Source: Thalassia testudinum (Eukaryota; Streptophyta; Magnoliopsida; Alismatales; Hydrocharitaceae). Taken from it: DNA of 64,000 bases. Positions 23,107 to 33,318 of this stretch are shown piece by piece; positions within the stretch are counted from its first letter, which is position 1; every line of letters begins with the position of its first letter. Both the position numbers and the translations under genes were made by a program. The stretch covers positions 22,680,501-22,744,500 of the forward strand of contig JAZHRO010000036.1 in NCBI GenBank assembly GCA_037157565.1, in the 5' to 3' direction. The notes beneath the pieces were generated by a model, which was given only the letters and a program-made list of their open reading frames with translations, was not told the origin of the DNA and did not search any database.

Positions 23107-23634
23107 CCCCTTCCAACCACCCATTCAAGGCATTTACTTCCCTTGCAACTACTCTACCCCTCTCTTAGCTAGTAGCTTTAGTCCCTCTTGTAATCGCCGG
23201 AGATGATGAGCCACCGATGGAGCCTTCTCCACCACCGTGGCTGCCTCGCCGCCCTCCCTCTCTCTCTCTTTCTTCCTCTCTTTTAAGCTTTACTTTACTT
23301 CTGTTTAAGCATGTATCTAATGTTGTAATTTATGAATTAAAGCTACATGATTAATGAAATTATTTTCCATTCAGTTGTCTACTTTATTTCCTATCAAAGT
23401 TGCATGTTAAAGAATGAAATCACTCTAACCCTAATCTCTCTCTCGCTTTTCACCCGCACCTTTTCGCAAGCAAAACTCTGCGATTTTTCTGACAATAAGT
23501 GACAAGAAAAATCTAATTTTCACGTGTCCCTGAGACCGACACTCGGACTCACATCCATTTCTTTACTTTAAAACCGGAGTTGCAAGTGCGAACTATAGCA
23601 ACGCTTCTTAACACACACGCACGAAATCACGTCA

Positions 23635-24372
23635 AGTAGGTTTGGGATTCCAAGAGCCATCATCATTGATGGTGGCACTCATTTTACTAATGCCCAATTC
23701 TAGAATTTGTTGGCCAAATACGGGGTTAATAAGAAAATTTCCACACCTTACCATCCCCAGACGAATGGACAAGCCGAGATCTCCAATCGGGAGATCAAGA
23801 ACATTCTACAGAAAACGGTTAGGCCTGATCGCAAGGACTGGACTCAAAAGCTTGAGGACGCTCTTTGGGCCTACCGTATGATATATAAAATGCCCATTGG
23901 CATGTCTCTATTTCATTTGGTGTATGGAAAGGCGTGCCATCTCCCTGTAGAGATTGAACATGGGGCATTCTGGGCGATCAAGCAATGCAATTTAGATCTG
24001 AATTTAGCTAGGAAGACCAGGAAACTCAAACTATCTAAGTTGGAGGAGCTTAGAAATGATGCATATGAGAATGCCAAGATCTACAAGGCTCGAACCAAAG
24101 CTCTACATGATCAATTGATTTCCCACAAGAGCTTTAAGCCGAACTAGAAGGTTTGGTTATTCAATTATAGACTTAAGCTCTTTCCTGGCAAACTTAGATC
24201 TAAATGGAATGGCCCATTCATAATTGACCAGATTTTTCCAAATGGAGCCGTACAGATTTTTGACCCAAAGATGGGTAACACATTTAAAGTCAACGGTTAA
24301 CGTCTGAAGCCTGTTATTGACCATACACTTCCAGAACCTGTCTCAGACATGGTTGCTCTAGCCATTCTGTGA
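23635..24372 (+). pseudogene. Element A integrase, C-terminal half
   Basis: After the duplicated AGTAG the integrase core resumes with FGIPRAIIIDGGTHF (second catalytic Asp), then [20 protein letters not shown] (catalytic Glu) and ALWAYR. A long open stretch follows (23707-24147) with [19 protein letters not shown], then a [18 protein letters not shown] and the end at TGA 24370-24372. Comparison with B shows the domain order is complete. It is in one frame from 23707 on. Confidence 0.88.
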
Positions 24373-25843
24373 CTTCTTTGGCTGGACTTTGCCTAGCTAA
24401 TGGCATTAAACTCAGCAGTTGTACATATGACACAAAGCTGACATGAGCTTCATATTCAGGTGACATCTTTCATACTCTACCCTTTCTTTCATGTCTCTTT
24501 CTCAATGTGGACATTACATTAGCTAGGCATGGGGGGGTGGATTCATTTTTGAATCATTTGGTCAGCTTTGTGAAATTCATGTAAATTATTTTTCTTTTCT
24601 TATTTATACATAAAGAAAAACTTTGTGAAATTCATGTAAATTATTTTTCTTTTCTTATTTATACATTAAAAAAAAAAATTGAATTAGGAAGGAATAGTTG
24701 GACATTAGGACTTTTCAATCCTAGGAAATATTACATTTGGATCTGAACACAAAGACCCTTCAGGTCTTTGGACTTAATCGACCTGTGTATCCACTAAAAT
24801 GTAGATTTGCTTTTCGAGTCCTCTCTAATCTTAATTCTATTGTAATTGAAGTAAATAAGTTTGGGTGATAATTACACAACTTATCAACCCGCCCTCCGAT
24901 TTGAGGGAACTTTGAGTTTTAAGCATCTACACACTTTCTTTGCAATGACTCATTGTTCGATGATTTTAATGGAAATTGGGTAGCTAATGAACCTTCTAGG
25001 GTGATATGGCTGGCAAGTTATCGTGGGTAATAGCCCATAGGTAGGTTGTCCAGAGCCTAGTCACTAGACCATTCTCTTTTTCCTACCTTTAGGTAAATCT
25101 TAGACTAGGGAAGCCACCTACTTAAAAAAAAAGAAAAGAAAAGAAAAAAAAGAGAAAAGAAAAAGAAAAGGAGAAAAGAAAAGAAAACAAAAGAAATAAG
25201 CCACACTTCGCCGCATGGGTATGGCTAGCAAGTTATCGGTGGTAACAGCTCATCGACCGGTTGTCCAGAACCTAGCTCAATAAATGCACTGAAAATTCCC
25301 AAAACACTTAGGAAGAAGTGGAGAAGTAGAACAAATCGAGGAGATATACACTGGATTCACCCTTGTGTTGACCCCGTAAAAATAAAAGTAGGCAGAAAGC
25401 TACCGGTTGCAAAGATACACCTTTAGGTAGAATTCCCTTTTTAAGGTCACTTAGAGGCAAAGAAACCCAAAGTCCATTTTAACTGCCGATCAACGAGTCT
25501 ATCACATTCACAATAAGATGCTTAGAACTTAGGATTCTCATCAAATCTTCAGTGAGTTGAACGGCCGTAGAAAGCCACTCCTAAACCCTAAAACTTAAAA
25601 ATCCAAAAAAATTAGAAAAGAAGAAAAAGAGAAAAAGAAAACTTTCTTTGAATAAGGTAAGGGCTTGAGGCGGTCTACATTTTGGCAGATACCTAGGCAC
25701 TGTTGTGTCTTTGAAAGTTTAGATCCTAAGTAAACATTTTCTTAATGATTGAAAATAACTCATGCCTAAATAATTCAACCTGATTCTTTTATAAGTAGCA
25801 TATAGTTTTTGCTAGGGACTAGCAAAAGATAGGCATGGGGGTG
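24373..25843 (+). promoter_or_regulatory. Element A post-pol conserved non-coding region
   Basis: Holds, in order: GGCATTAAACTCAG (24400-24415), first purine tract TAGGCATGGGGGGGTG (24525-24540), a 50-bp direct repeat around TTTGTGAAATTCATGTAAAT (24566 and 24621), a foldable CCCTTCAGGTCTTTGG block (24755-24780), a CTTATCAACCCGCCCTC block (24880-24900), twin module copies at 25003-25065 and 25217-25278 separated by a purine run (25122-25199), GGAGATATACACTGG (25340), an ATTTTGGCAGATACC element (25679) and the second purine tract AGATAGGCATGGGGG (25828-25841). No protein is encoded. Confidence 0.75.
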
Positions 25844-26529
25844 TGATGTAAACATGTTTACATTGCATAGGATGTCTATTTATGCATGTTCTTAAGCATA
25901 GAATCGCATTGCATACTATAAATATTGCATAGCATGCATCATCTTGCATTTAGATTAGTTTGAATAAAATCTAGGTTAATTGTCTCCTTTTATGTTCAGG
26001 GATAGGGCAAATTTTTATCGGTGCCTCAGATTGAAGATCCAACCATACAAATGTGATCAGGGGATGATTGGAGTTCAATGACTCCAAGATCACCCTAATC
26101 AGACACCTATAGCATCAGATAGAGATTGAGGAACCTTAGAAGATCAAGGGCCAATATGGTGTGAATCCACACTTCAAACAACAAATCCGACCGCACGGAT
26201 GGATTCAGATCAACGATCGCAACCTAACAGCATGAAAATTGACTTAATCCGACACCCGTGGCACCATCTACATCATCTAGAAGATGGACGGCCAAGATGG
26301 CATCATGTGGCAGCATCTTGGCCTCCCAATTAGCCACCCTCAACAGCTGAAGCTTCTACCTCCCACGCATCTCCGCTGTTGGATCAAGATCCAATGGTTG
26401 AGAGAGGAGCTCAACGGGCGCTTGAAGACTTTGAAGGATCGCTGAAAGGAGCTGTCTTGACCATTGGATCTCAATCCAACAGTCCTAATCACGTGCTTAG
26501 AGATCAGTTTGCCCGCCCATCCACGCACG

Positions 26530-26578
26530 TAGTGCAGTGGATAGCACGCTCGCTCGCGGTTGGGCGTGGGTTCGAGCT
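26530..26578 (+). promoter_or_regulatory. tRNA-like Pol III A and B boxes in element A 3' LTR
   Basis: TAGTGCAGTGG at 26530 (full A-box fit) and GGTTCGAGCT at 26569 (B box with a change at its last base), 39 bases apart, in U3 about 410 bp before the TATA box. Confidence 0.65.
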
Positions 26579-26854
26579 GCAAGGAGAAGGTGAGGGGCGC
26601 ACGGGCGAACCGACGTGAGGAGCGCTTAATCGCGATCGAGCGGCTTCGTGCGCTCGATAGAGGTCACGCGCAATTAGACGTGCAGTGAAGACGCTGGATC
26701 AGATGCACGAGTGCGCACTGAGGAGACGCGGCGAGGAACGCTCTCAGTCGTTCGATCTCACGATCAAACGGCCGAGATTTGAAGATCGTGGGTAGGTGTT
26801 TAAAGAGAGGAGACGAGCGGGCACGCCCGTGCTGGCCCACTATGCCCATGTTCA

Positions 26855-26953
26855 GACCTTTACCGACGGTTTTATTCGTCACTAAAGGTCCAGAATTAAT
26901 GTTTTTCAAATTAAAATGACCAAATTGCCCTCACTCCTTGAAACTATAAAAGG
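26855..26953 (+). promoter_or_regulatory. Element A LTR promoter: inverted repeat and TATA box
   Basis: GACCTTTACCGACG (26855-26868) pairs with CGTCACTAAAGGTC (26877-26890), 12 of 14 positions. The TATA box CTATAAAAGG is at 26944. Confidence 0.7.
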
Positions 26954-27576
26954 AGACCCCCTCCATACGAAATTCTCATTCCTTCCTTCTCTCCTCTACC
27001 TCTCCAAAGCTCAAGAGAAGCTTGTCCCACACCTGGGATGCTCCTCGCGAGATAAAGTCAAATTTTTGCTCTCATTTCCAAAGCGGATCTCGCGACGACG
27101 ACAACATGCTGCCCCATTCTCGTTCCTCCTGCTTCGACCTTCTTCTTCCTGCTCCATCCTCCTTCTTCCAGGCGTCGTCTCATCCGGCTCGTCCTCCAAG
27201 CAATCGTCGAGGAGGATAACTTCTCTCTCCCATTCTTCTTATAACTTTCTAGAGTAGAATTTTCCTACTTTCTAGTGTAGCGATTTCTTACTTTCTAGTG
27301 TAATTCTTCTCTGGTTTTATTGTATAAACATTTTGAATTATTAAATGCATGTTTTCTCTCTCTCTTTCTCTCGTTTATTCTGATTGTTAATATTGCTTCA
27401 TTGTAATTACATCGCTTAACTTTTCAATAAAAATTCTAAAAGGATATAATTGCAAATATAGATCGATGTAGCCTCCCTGAGTTCGACCTGGGATTTCTAT
27501 TCCAGTATAAATTTTATTTGTTGAACACGAGTTCTTCGCTTTCACACTACGACGACAGGGTTTTCAAAATCAAACA

Positions 27577-28538
27577 CGTTAGCGTAGTAACTTGTAGTTC
27601 CAACAACGAAGCTGCTTTGAGTGAGCTCGAAGCGTATTCTTGGGACAACTGCTCTAGGCTCCATCTCCAGGCAGTGTGGAATAGCCCTAGGATCCTTCCT
27701 CGGTCCTTGATTGGGAATGCCAACCTCAGCTGCACCTTCAATTAGAGGCATCTTCATCTGTGGGCACGTGCGAGCAAGAAGGGGTGGGAATAGTCCCACC
27801 TCGGAAACACAGAAGGAACTAAAGGTGCATAAAGTGATTTTGTGATTGGGGCTTATCACCTCCAAACAAGGGGTGAGGTCCCTCACCCCCGCAGCTAACC
27901 CGACTGCCTAGTCCTATCACTTCTCGCTCATTACGACCTTTGGTGAACCTGGACCTGATTACGCGTACCCGTATACCCGATTATCTGAATATTTGAGAAA
28001 GGAGGAAAGATGGGAAAGAGAGAGAGAGGGAGGGGAGGGTTTTGCTACTGAAGGACTCGAAAGAAGAAGGGCCATGCTGGGAAGGAATGAAGAGCAGAAG
28101 TAGCTAAGGCAGAGAGGAGAAGAGAAGAGGAAGAAGAATAGTGCTTAAGCACTGTAACAGGGTGCTGTTTAAGTCATCTGTCCTAAGCATCCGACATCTG
28201 ACTCCAAATCATGTTTCTGAGGCTATATTGCTTACTTATCTTGCGTGGAATTACTTCGTTGATACTGTGCATTTATTTGGTATAATTGTAAAGGGTAATT
28301 GGTGATTTAAATCACCATTTTACCCCATTTTTTTTGCACATTGCTACTGATTCTCATATATATATCACTCATGCATGGATTTTTCATTATAAATTGCTCA
28401 TCTGTGGTTATATTGTGATATTGAGATTAATTGCAGTACTTGCTCTCAGGAATGATCTCGGACTTCAAATTCGAGTATAAATTGTATTTGTTTTTGTGTG
28501 ATTTCGACTATACTACGACGAAGTATTCTAAAACATCA
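27577..28538 (+). repeat. LTR fragment of the element 1 family (R-U5 part, plus strand)
   Basis: Shares with the element 1 LTR, in the opposite orientation, the palindromic block GGGGTGAGGTCCCTCACC (27863), a purine-rich stretch (28010-28140), TCATCTG..CCGACATCTGA (28170-28200), and the terminal GTATAAATT..ACTACGACGA block (28470-28525). Element A appears to have inserted into this LTR, so its left part lies beyond A, outside the window. No coding content. Confidence 0.55.
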
Positions 28539-30399
28539 ATTTCTCACATTAAACATTCGCCTCCTCATGGAACCTGGGAATGGTTCACCTTAACTAATCC
28601 CAAGACCCAGTCGTCCATGGAGAAATAGACCAAAGATATATAACCATTCCATGCATGCAACATAGCTAAGTACTATAGGAAAGACAGAAAGCTGAACAGT
28701 AGTCTTAAATAGACACAACGTCGCAGGTGAAAGGTAAAGTTCACAACATAGCCACCCCAACTGAAATTGAGAGACAGAGAATAGAGCTACTAGTTCTAAA
28801 ACACGAAACATTCACGACTGTAGTAAGAAAAGTACCATAGTAATGGAAACGGAAAAGCTGGAACAGACTATGGTTGGAATCGGCTAGGCCCAACACCCTC
28901 CGTAGATGGTGGTACTGGCTGCTTACCTCCCTGACCTGAGCATAAGTGGCAGTCGTTAGCAAAATGCTGAGTAGAGTGGCAAACTTTAAGAAACATCTAA
29001 TGCATTTAAAATTAAAAGCAATAAACAATTTATGCAATTGTAGTTATTCCTACATTTAATCTTTATTTCTATTTCTATGTACTGGATGTTTAGTATTTAG
29101 ACATTCTAGAAAAGGGTCCATGTTATCACTTGATTTACATGTTCCCTAAGGGAATGATCTTGTTGCAGTTTTCCCACGATGCAGGATGCACACGTGGTAC
29201 TCTCCTGGCCGGGAGAGTACCCTGTGTTAATCTTACACCCGGTCTACCACCTTGGGGTCAAGGTCACGAAGTAGTGGTGATTACGGCATGTGCGATAAAC
29301 ACACAGGTAGCTACCCCACACTGGCATGCGGTTAATCCTTTCTGTTAGTGGGTATGCTCAAATGTGCAGCACAAAATAGAACAGGGGCTACACCCCTCAC
29401 TAGTCTTCGTACCCTCGCCTGACTATCTCGGTTTGCCTAGTGGGCCCAATAGGAGCTAGTGTAGGGAGGCCATTCCAACCCCAGGTCTCAACCCAAGGGG
29501 AGGCTAGCTCTCTCCCTACACAAAAGTGACAGTAGCTCTCCTCGGTACACATGTACACGAGGGTCAGCTCACTTTCTGTACCCAAGTTCAACCAACAGTC
29601 ATGTCCTTGTAGGTGAGTTATTCCATCATAAATCATAGTTTGCATGCCATAGCATTTAAGCTATACTTCTAATTCCCCATAGGGTTTATTCAAAATTCTT
29701 GTTTCACGCACAATGATTTACATACATCTCTACTCACATTGAAAAATCCAACTTGGAAATAGGCAATTAGCAGTATAATAGTAAAGGCATTTATCTCATT
29801 TGTTAGAATCTTCACCTTTTCACATTTATGTTATGACAACAGCGTCCAGGCATTGAACATAGCAAGCATCATTCTAAATCTCAGGGTTTATTACATAATG
29901 AGTAAGCTCCATGGTATCTCACATATTCAGCAACCAAACCTAGAATAAGTGTTAACATAATCCCCAACCCATATTTTAGGTTTCAAACAAAAATCTCTAG
30001 TTTTGACATTCACTTAACTGGAACAACGGAAAAGAGTAGAAAAGGACCACTCTACCAAGGGGTACGGGTGATATGGGGGGCATGAGCGATGAATCTCGTC
30101 ACCTTTGTAGATCCTGTGTGCGCTATGGACTTGGGGCCTACACCTAATTAACGGTCAAATGGGGCATTAATTTCATTGACTGGCATTTTAGTGTGTAAAG
30201 TGGGCTCAAAATAGTGTGCAAATAGTTCTAAAACGTAAGGAATCCTATTAGCTTTCCAATCGTACCGAGTTTGCATGATTCTAGCTTCATTTTGGCCTTG
30301 AATCAGCCCAAACACATCTCCTGGTTCACCTGAACCAGACCAGGTAAGCTGGTCTAGCTAGATCGACGGCCTGCCTGCAGTAGATGCGCACACTGACCG
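28539..30399. other. Unclassified non-coding stretch, possibly LTR-derived
   Basis: No gag, pol or gene-like frame on either strand. A perfect 10-bp hairpin (GGTACTCTCC / GGAGAGTACC) is at 29197-29222. On the minus strand the 28900-29650 part has the texture of a long gypsy LTR (many short direct blocks, ACTGCCACTTATGCTCAGG), perhaps of a chromovirus, but I cannot match it to a named family or find its ends. Confidence 0.35.
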
Positions 30400-33318
30400 A
30401 TATCAGACATCTGGAATGACTCCTATACGTCTGAAATGCATGTAGAAACCCACCTAAATCTCCTGCTCCTCTTTACGCCGTCTGACACCCCTCACGACTA
30501 TCCGAGGATGCTATCGGATGTCTGACGCCTCCTTCAGACATCCGAAAGTGCCTCGATTACCAAGTATGCATGCCTTCCCAGCACCTCCTCCCCTACGCAA
30601 CTCATTTCCCTATGTGAGCTCGTGCCTCATGCTCGTGCATAATGCAAACACCTCAGGCAGACCTCACCTTGGGTCCTGTGTGTGCCCGGACGTTCGAAGT
30701 GTGCCTTGGTAGTCTGTAGAGCCTCCCAGTCATCTGCGTAACCTCCTGGATGTCTGACGGCTGTAGGAAATGTGCCCTCACCTTGCGTGCAGTCCCTACT
30801 CACAGTGAACATTTGCCTCAAAGCACCCCTTGCGCTGTGTGTTGCTACAGCCTCACATCACGTGCAGCACCAGCTCCTCTCTCCCTACCTCCCCTCTCCC
30901 TACCTTCTCCCTCTCGCTCACTCTCAAATGGTGGAGGAGAGGCATCGCTCATAATGCAACAAAAGGGTGAGGGTGCAGAAACCGAGGAGGGTTGGGGTTT
31001 TTAAGAGGCGGGAGTAGGGTTTTCGGGTTAGTGGGGTAAGGTGGGGCCAGGGAGATTTACACTTGACCCCATAGAATGAAAAATGGGGTGTTGAAATTAT
31101 GTTCAGCACCCTTAAGAGTCATAATATTCCACACGATGTCTCCTTGGTGAGTAAAAAATTACAATAGGGCCCTTAAGGTTTAGGAAAAAGCTAAATGATT
31201 CTTAGGAAGGGTCATTTCATTTAGCCAATTCTCAAACTTCTCATATTAGACATCCTCAATGAGCTTTAGACAACTTAAGTGCTATTTCAAATCTCCACAG
31301 TGCAAAACCCCTCCCTTCTCTCTCACAAATCCCCTCTCTCTCCTTAAATTAGACCTAGACTAGTTCAGTATAGGGGGCGATTTAGCTCACAAGGCATGGG
31401 CGAGACAAGCTGATGTGCGTAGGCTCATGGGTTCAGTGGGACTTGACCCATGTTCTAAGGCAGTATGCCTAAGGACAAAATTCATTAAATATCAAATTTC
31501 AAATCATCTTTTTCTAATGTGGTGGTATGTTGGTCTCCTTGCTCAGCTGTTGCATATGTATCCTACGATCAATTGCAACTGCAGTTGAGGCTGCTTGTTC
31601 AATTGGTAGAGTCGAGCTTAAAGAGTGGCAGATGGCGGTGGATGACGACGACATGAAGCGGAGATTCGGTGAATCCCTGAAATAAGTATCATGGACTAAA
31701 AGCCCCAATCAGAAGGTTTAGGGTACTTGCGGTAGTGCAAGGAACACGGTATGGTGGTTGTTTGATGATTGGCGGTGAGATGAGGTCAAACGAAGGTAGA
31801 GTTGTAGGTGGTGTATGGGTTTGTTCAAGGGTGCGAATGAGTGGCCAATAGTCCTAATTATGTTAGAGCTTTTAGTCAATGGAGGGAGAGAAAGGTTGTG
31901 GTGATGGTGGTGTTGCATTTCGTGTACTGTGGTGTTGTGGCAACCTAGTCAGAGCTGAGGTCGAAGAGGAGGAAGACAATGGTGGAACAGTGTGTAGAGT
32001 GGCTGAAACTAGATGTTATGGGTGTATAAAGTTGCTAGAGAACGAGGAGAATGAGAGATACTTATTTCGACAAGTGGAGGTAGAGAGAATTTGGTGTTGG
32101 CTACTTGGACATGAGGAAGGCGACGAAGTCCGGTGGTGGAATCGATAAGGAAGAAGAGGTGGAAAACACTCGAGCTTTGGCTGGCGAGGAATGCCAGGAA
32201 GAGAGGAAGAGGGTGGGCCACCCAATTTGGTCGTTGGGTGGCAGAAGAGGGGGTGTGAAGAGGCTTGCTAGAGTCGATGGTGGAGTTGGCCAAAGAGGAA
32301 GAATTAGAGGGGATTTCAACCAAGAATCGACTACTTTGGATGTGAGACCAACATAGAGCTTATATAAATCTCAATTGCAAGCTTAATTTAGAAGAATTCG
32401 CTCAATGGAATTAGAATTTCAGAAGGAAAAGGAAATGGAAACTCCAACCTTTTTCTGGATCATTCCTCTTCAAATTAGGACTTAGGAACTTGCTTAATTG
32501 ATTTCTCTCCAATCCCACCAATTTTGGTAGGATTTGGTGGAGATTTCCTCCTGATTTTGTCAAGTGAAAGTAGCACGTTTGGGTGTTGACTGCGTGTTTA
32601 GGAACTAGGAGGTTTCAAGTGGCAGGGACTCATTTGTGAAGAAGACATGAAAGTTGGTGACTTGTTTGTAATAAAACATGAAACCTAGGGGTTTAGCTGT
32701 AAGAATTAGAGATTTCAAGGGCTAAAATTAAAATTAGGTTAAGATGAACTCTGATTGGGCCCAAATTTTGGTGTTAACTTTATTTGAACTCAAGAAATCT
32801 AATAGTAAACATAGATTTGGTTCTTGACAATGTTTGTCTTGGTAAATTACACATAAGCCCAAATTAAGGCAAATTCCTATTAAAATTTCTGTTTTTGGTC
32901 AAAATGGGTTCAGATGGTCAAAGTGGAGGTACTAAACCTCCTAGAATATTTTTTAATAATTTTTTGGAGGTTTAGATTGAATTTATCTCAATCATAACCC
33001 TTTGAACTTTAGTGAGGTTGATTATTAGGGTTTTTTTCTATAATATTTTAATCCTCAAAATGCGTGAAACCCTGATTCAATTAGTTTGATCCCACTTCTT
33101 AGACATTTAAGTTCATTTGACCTTGAATTAACCCATGGTCAACTGTGTGGTTAATCTGCATTAATGATCAGATGTTAAAATAGTAGAATTAACCAATTTT
33201 CTCATCTTCTCAATTCAGTTCAGCACGGAATTATGATCCTTAGACGATCATTAAGAACATTTTACACTTGATTCTGACTACTTGAAGTTAGTTATGACGA
33301 ATGATGGTGTTACTATCA
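30400..33318 (-). repeat. LTR of the element 1 family, minus strand (left end unsure)
   Basis: From about 32740 to 33318 it parallels 3190-3754 of the element 1 LTR block by block (CCCAAATTTTGG, TGTTTGTCT..ACAT/CATAAA, GGTTCAGATGGTCAAAG, GTTAGTTATG), and its minus-strand start TGATAGTAACACC aligns with TGATGAGAGC. A minus-strand TATA box (TTATATAAGCTC) lies at 32356-32367. To the left is a G-rich (plus) stretch equivalent to 2250-2800, with apparent frames that are not genes, and a perfect 12-bp hairpin TCGGATGTCTGA / TCAGACATCCGA at 30514-30545. The left end is a guess. Confidence 0.55.

Larger units (their letters stand above)
10769..23634 (+). mobile_element. Element B: complete Athila/Tat-type Ty3/gypsy element (12.9 kb)
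   Basis: Two LTRs of 1377 and 1374 bp (10769-12145, 22261-23634) bound a PBS, leader, gag, protease, RT, RNase H, integrase, long post-pol region and polypurine tract. The target duplication AGTAG (10764-10768 and 23635-23639) lies in element A's integrase. The first LTR starts TAATAAC instead of TGATAAC, a G-to-A change. The LTRs look clearly similar but not identical, so the insertion is not recent. The internal region contains one secondary insertion (19376-21630). This is the most informative copy in the window. Confidence 0.92.
22261..23634 (+). repeat. 3' LTR of element B
   Basis: Starts TGATAACACTGC and ends AATCACGTCA, followed by the duplication AGTAG. It matches the 5' LTR along its length with scattered substitutions and short indels. 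It carries its own A/B box pair, palindrome and TATA box. The end of this LTR abuts the resumed integrase of element A. Confidence 0.9.
3755..27576 (+). mobile_element. Element A: autonomous Ty3/gypsy (Athila/Tat type), split by nested insertions
   Basis: Fragments of one pol gene are found in order and orientation at 3755-5250, 9529-10768 and 23635-24372, followed by a post-pol region and a 3' LTR from 25844. Each gap is filled by another element with TG..CA ends, and the reading sense resumes at the same codon position on the other side. The 5' LTR, gag and start of the protease must lie left of the window beyond element 1. The 3' end is set at about 27576 by comparison with other LTR ends; the exact base is uncertain. 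Confidence 0.85.
25844..27576 (+). repeat. 3' LTR of element A
   Basis: Begins TGATGTAAACATG after the polypurine tract, the same start as the LTRs at 47268 and 59804. It includes hairpins of the form GTTGGATC..GATCCAA near 26378-26400, an A/B box pair, the palindrome and TATA box, and the U5 block CCTCCCTGAGTTCGACCTGGG near 27471. The 3' end is set near 27572-27576 because ACTACGACGA (27546) lies a fixed short distance before the LTR end in the related LTRs. Confidence 0.8.

Noticed and set aside
31514..32356. His/Ser/Pro-rich and Glu/Arg-rich frames on both strands
   Set aside because: Part of the minus-strand LTR upstream and downstream of its TATA box; mirror frames on opposite strands reflect skewed composition.
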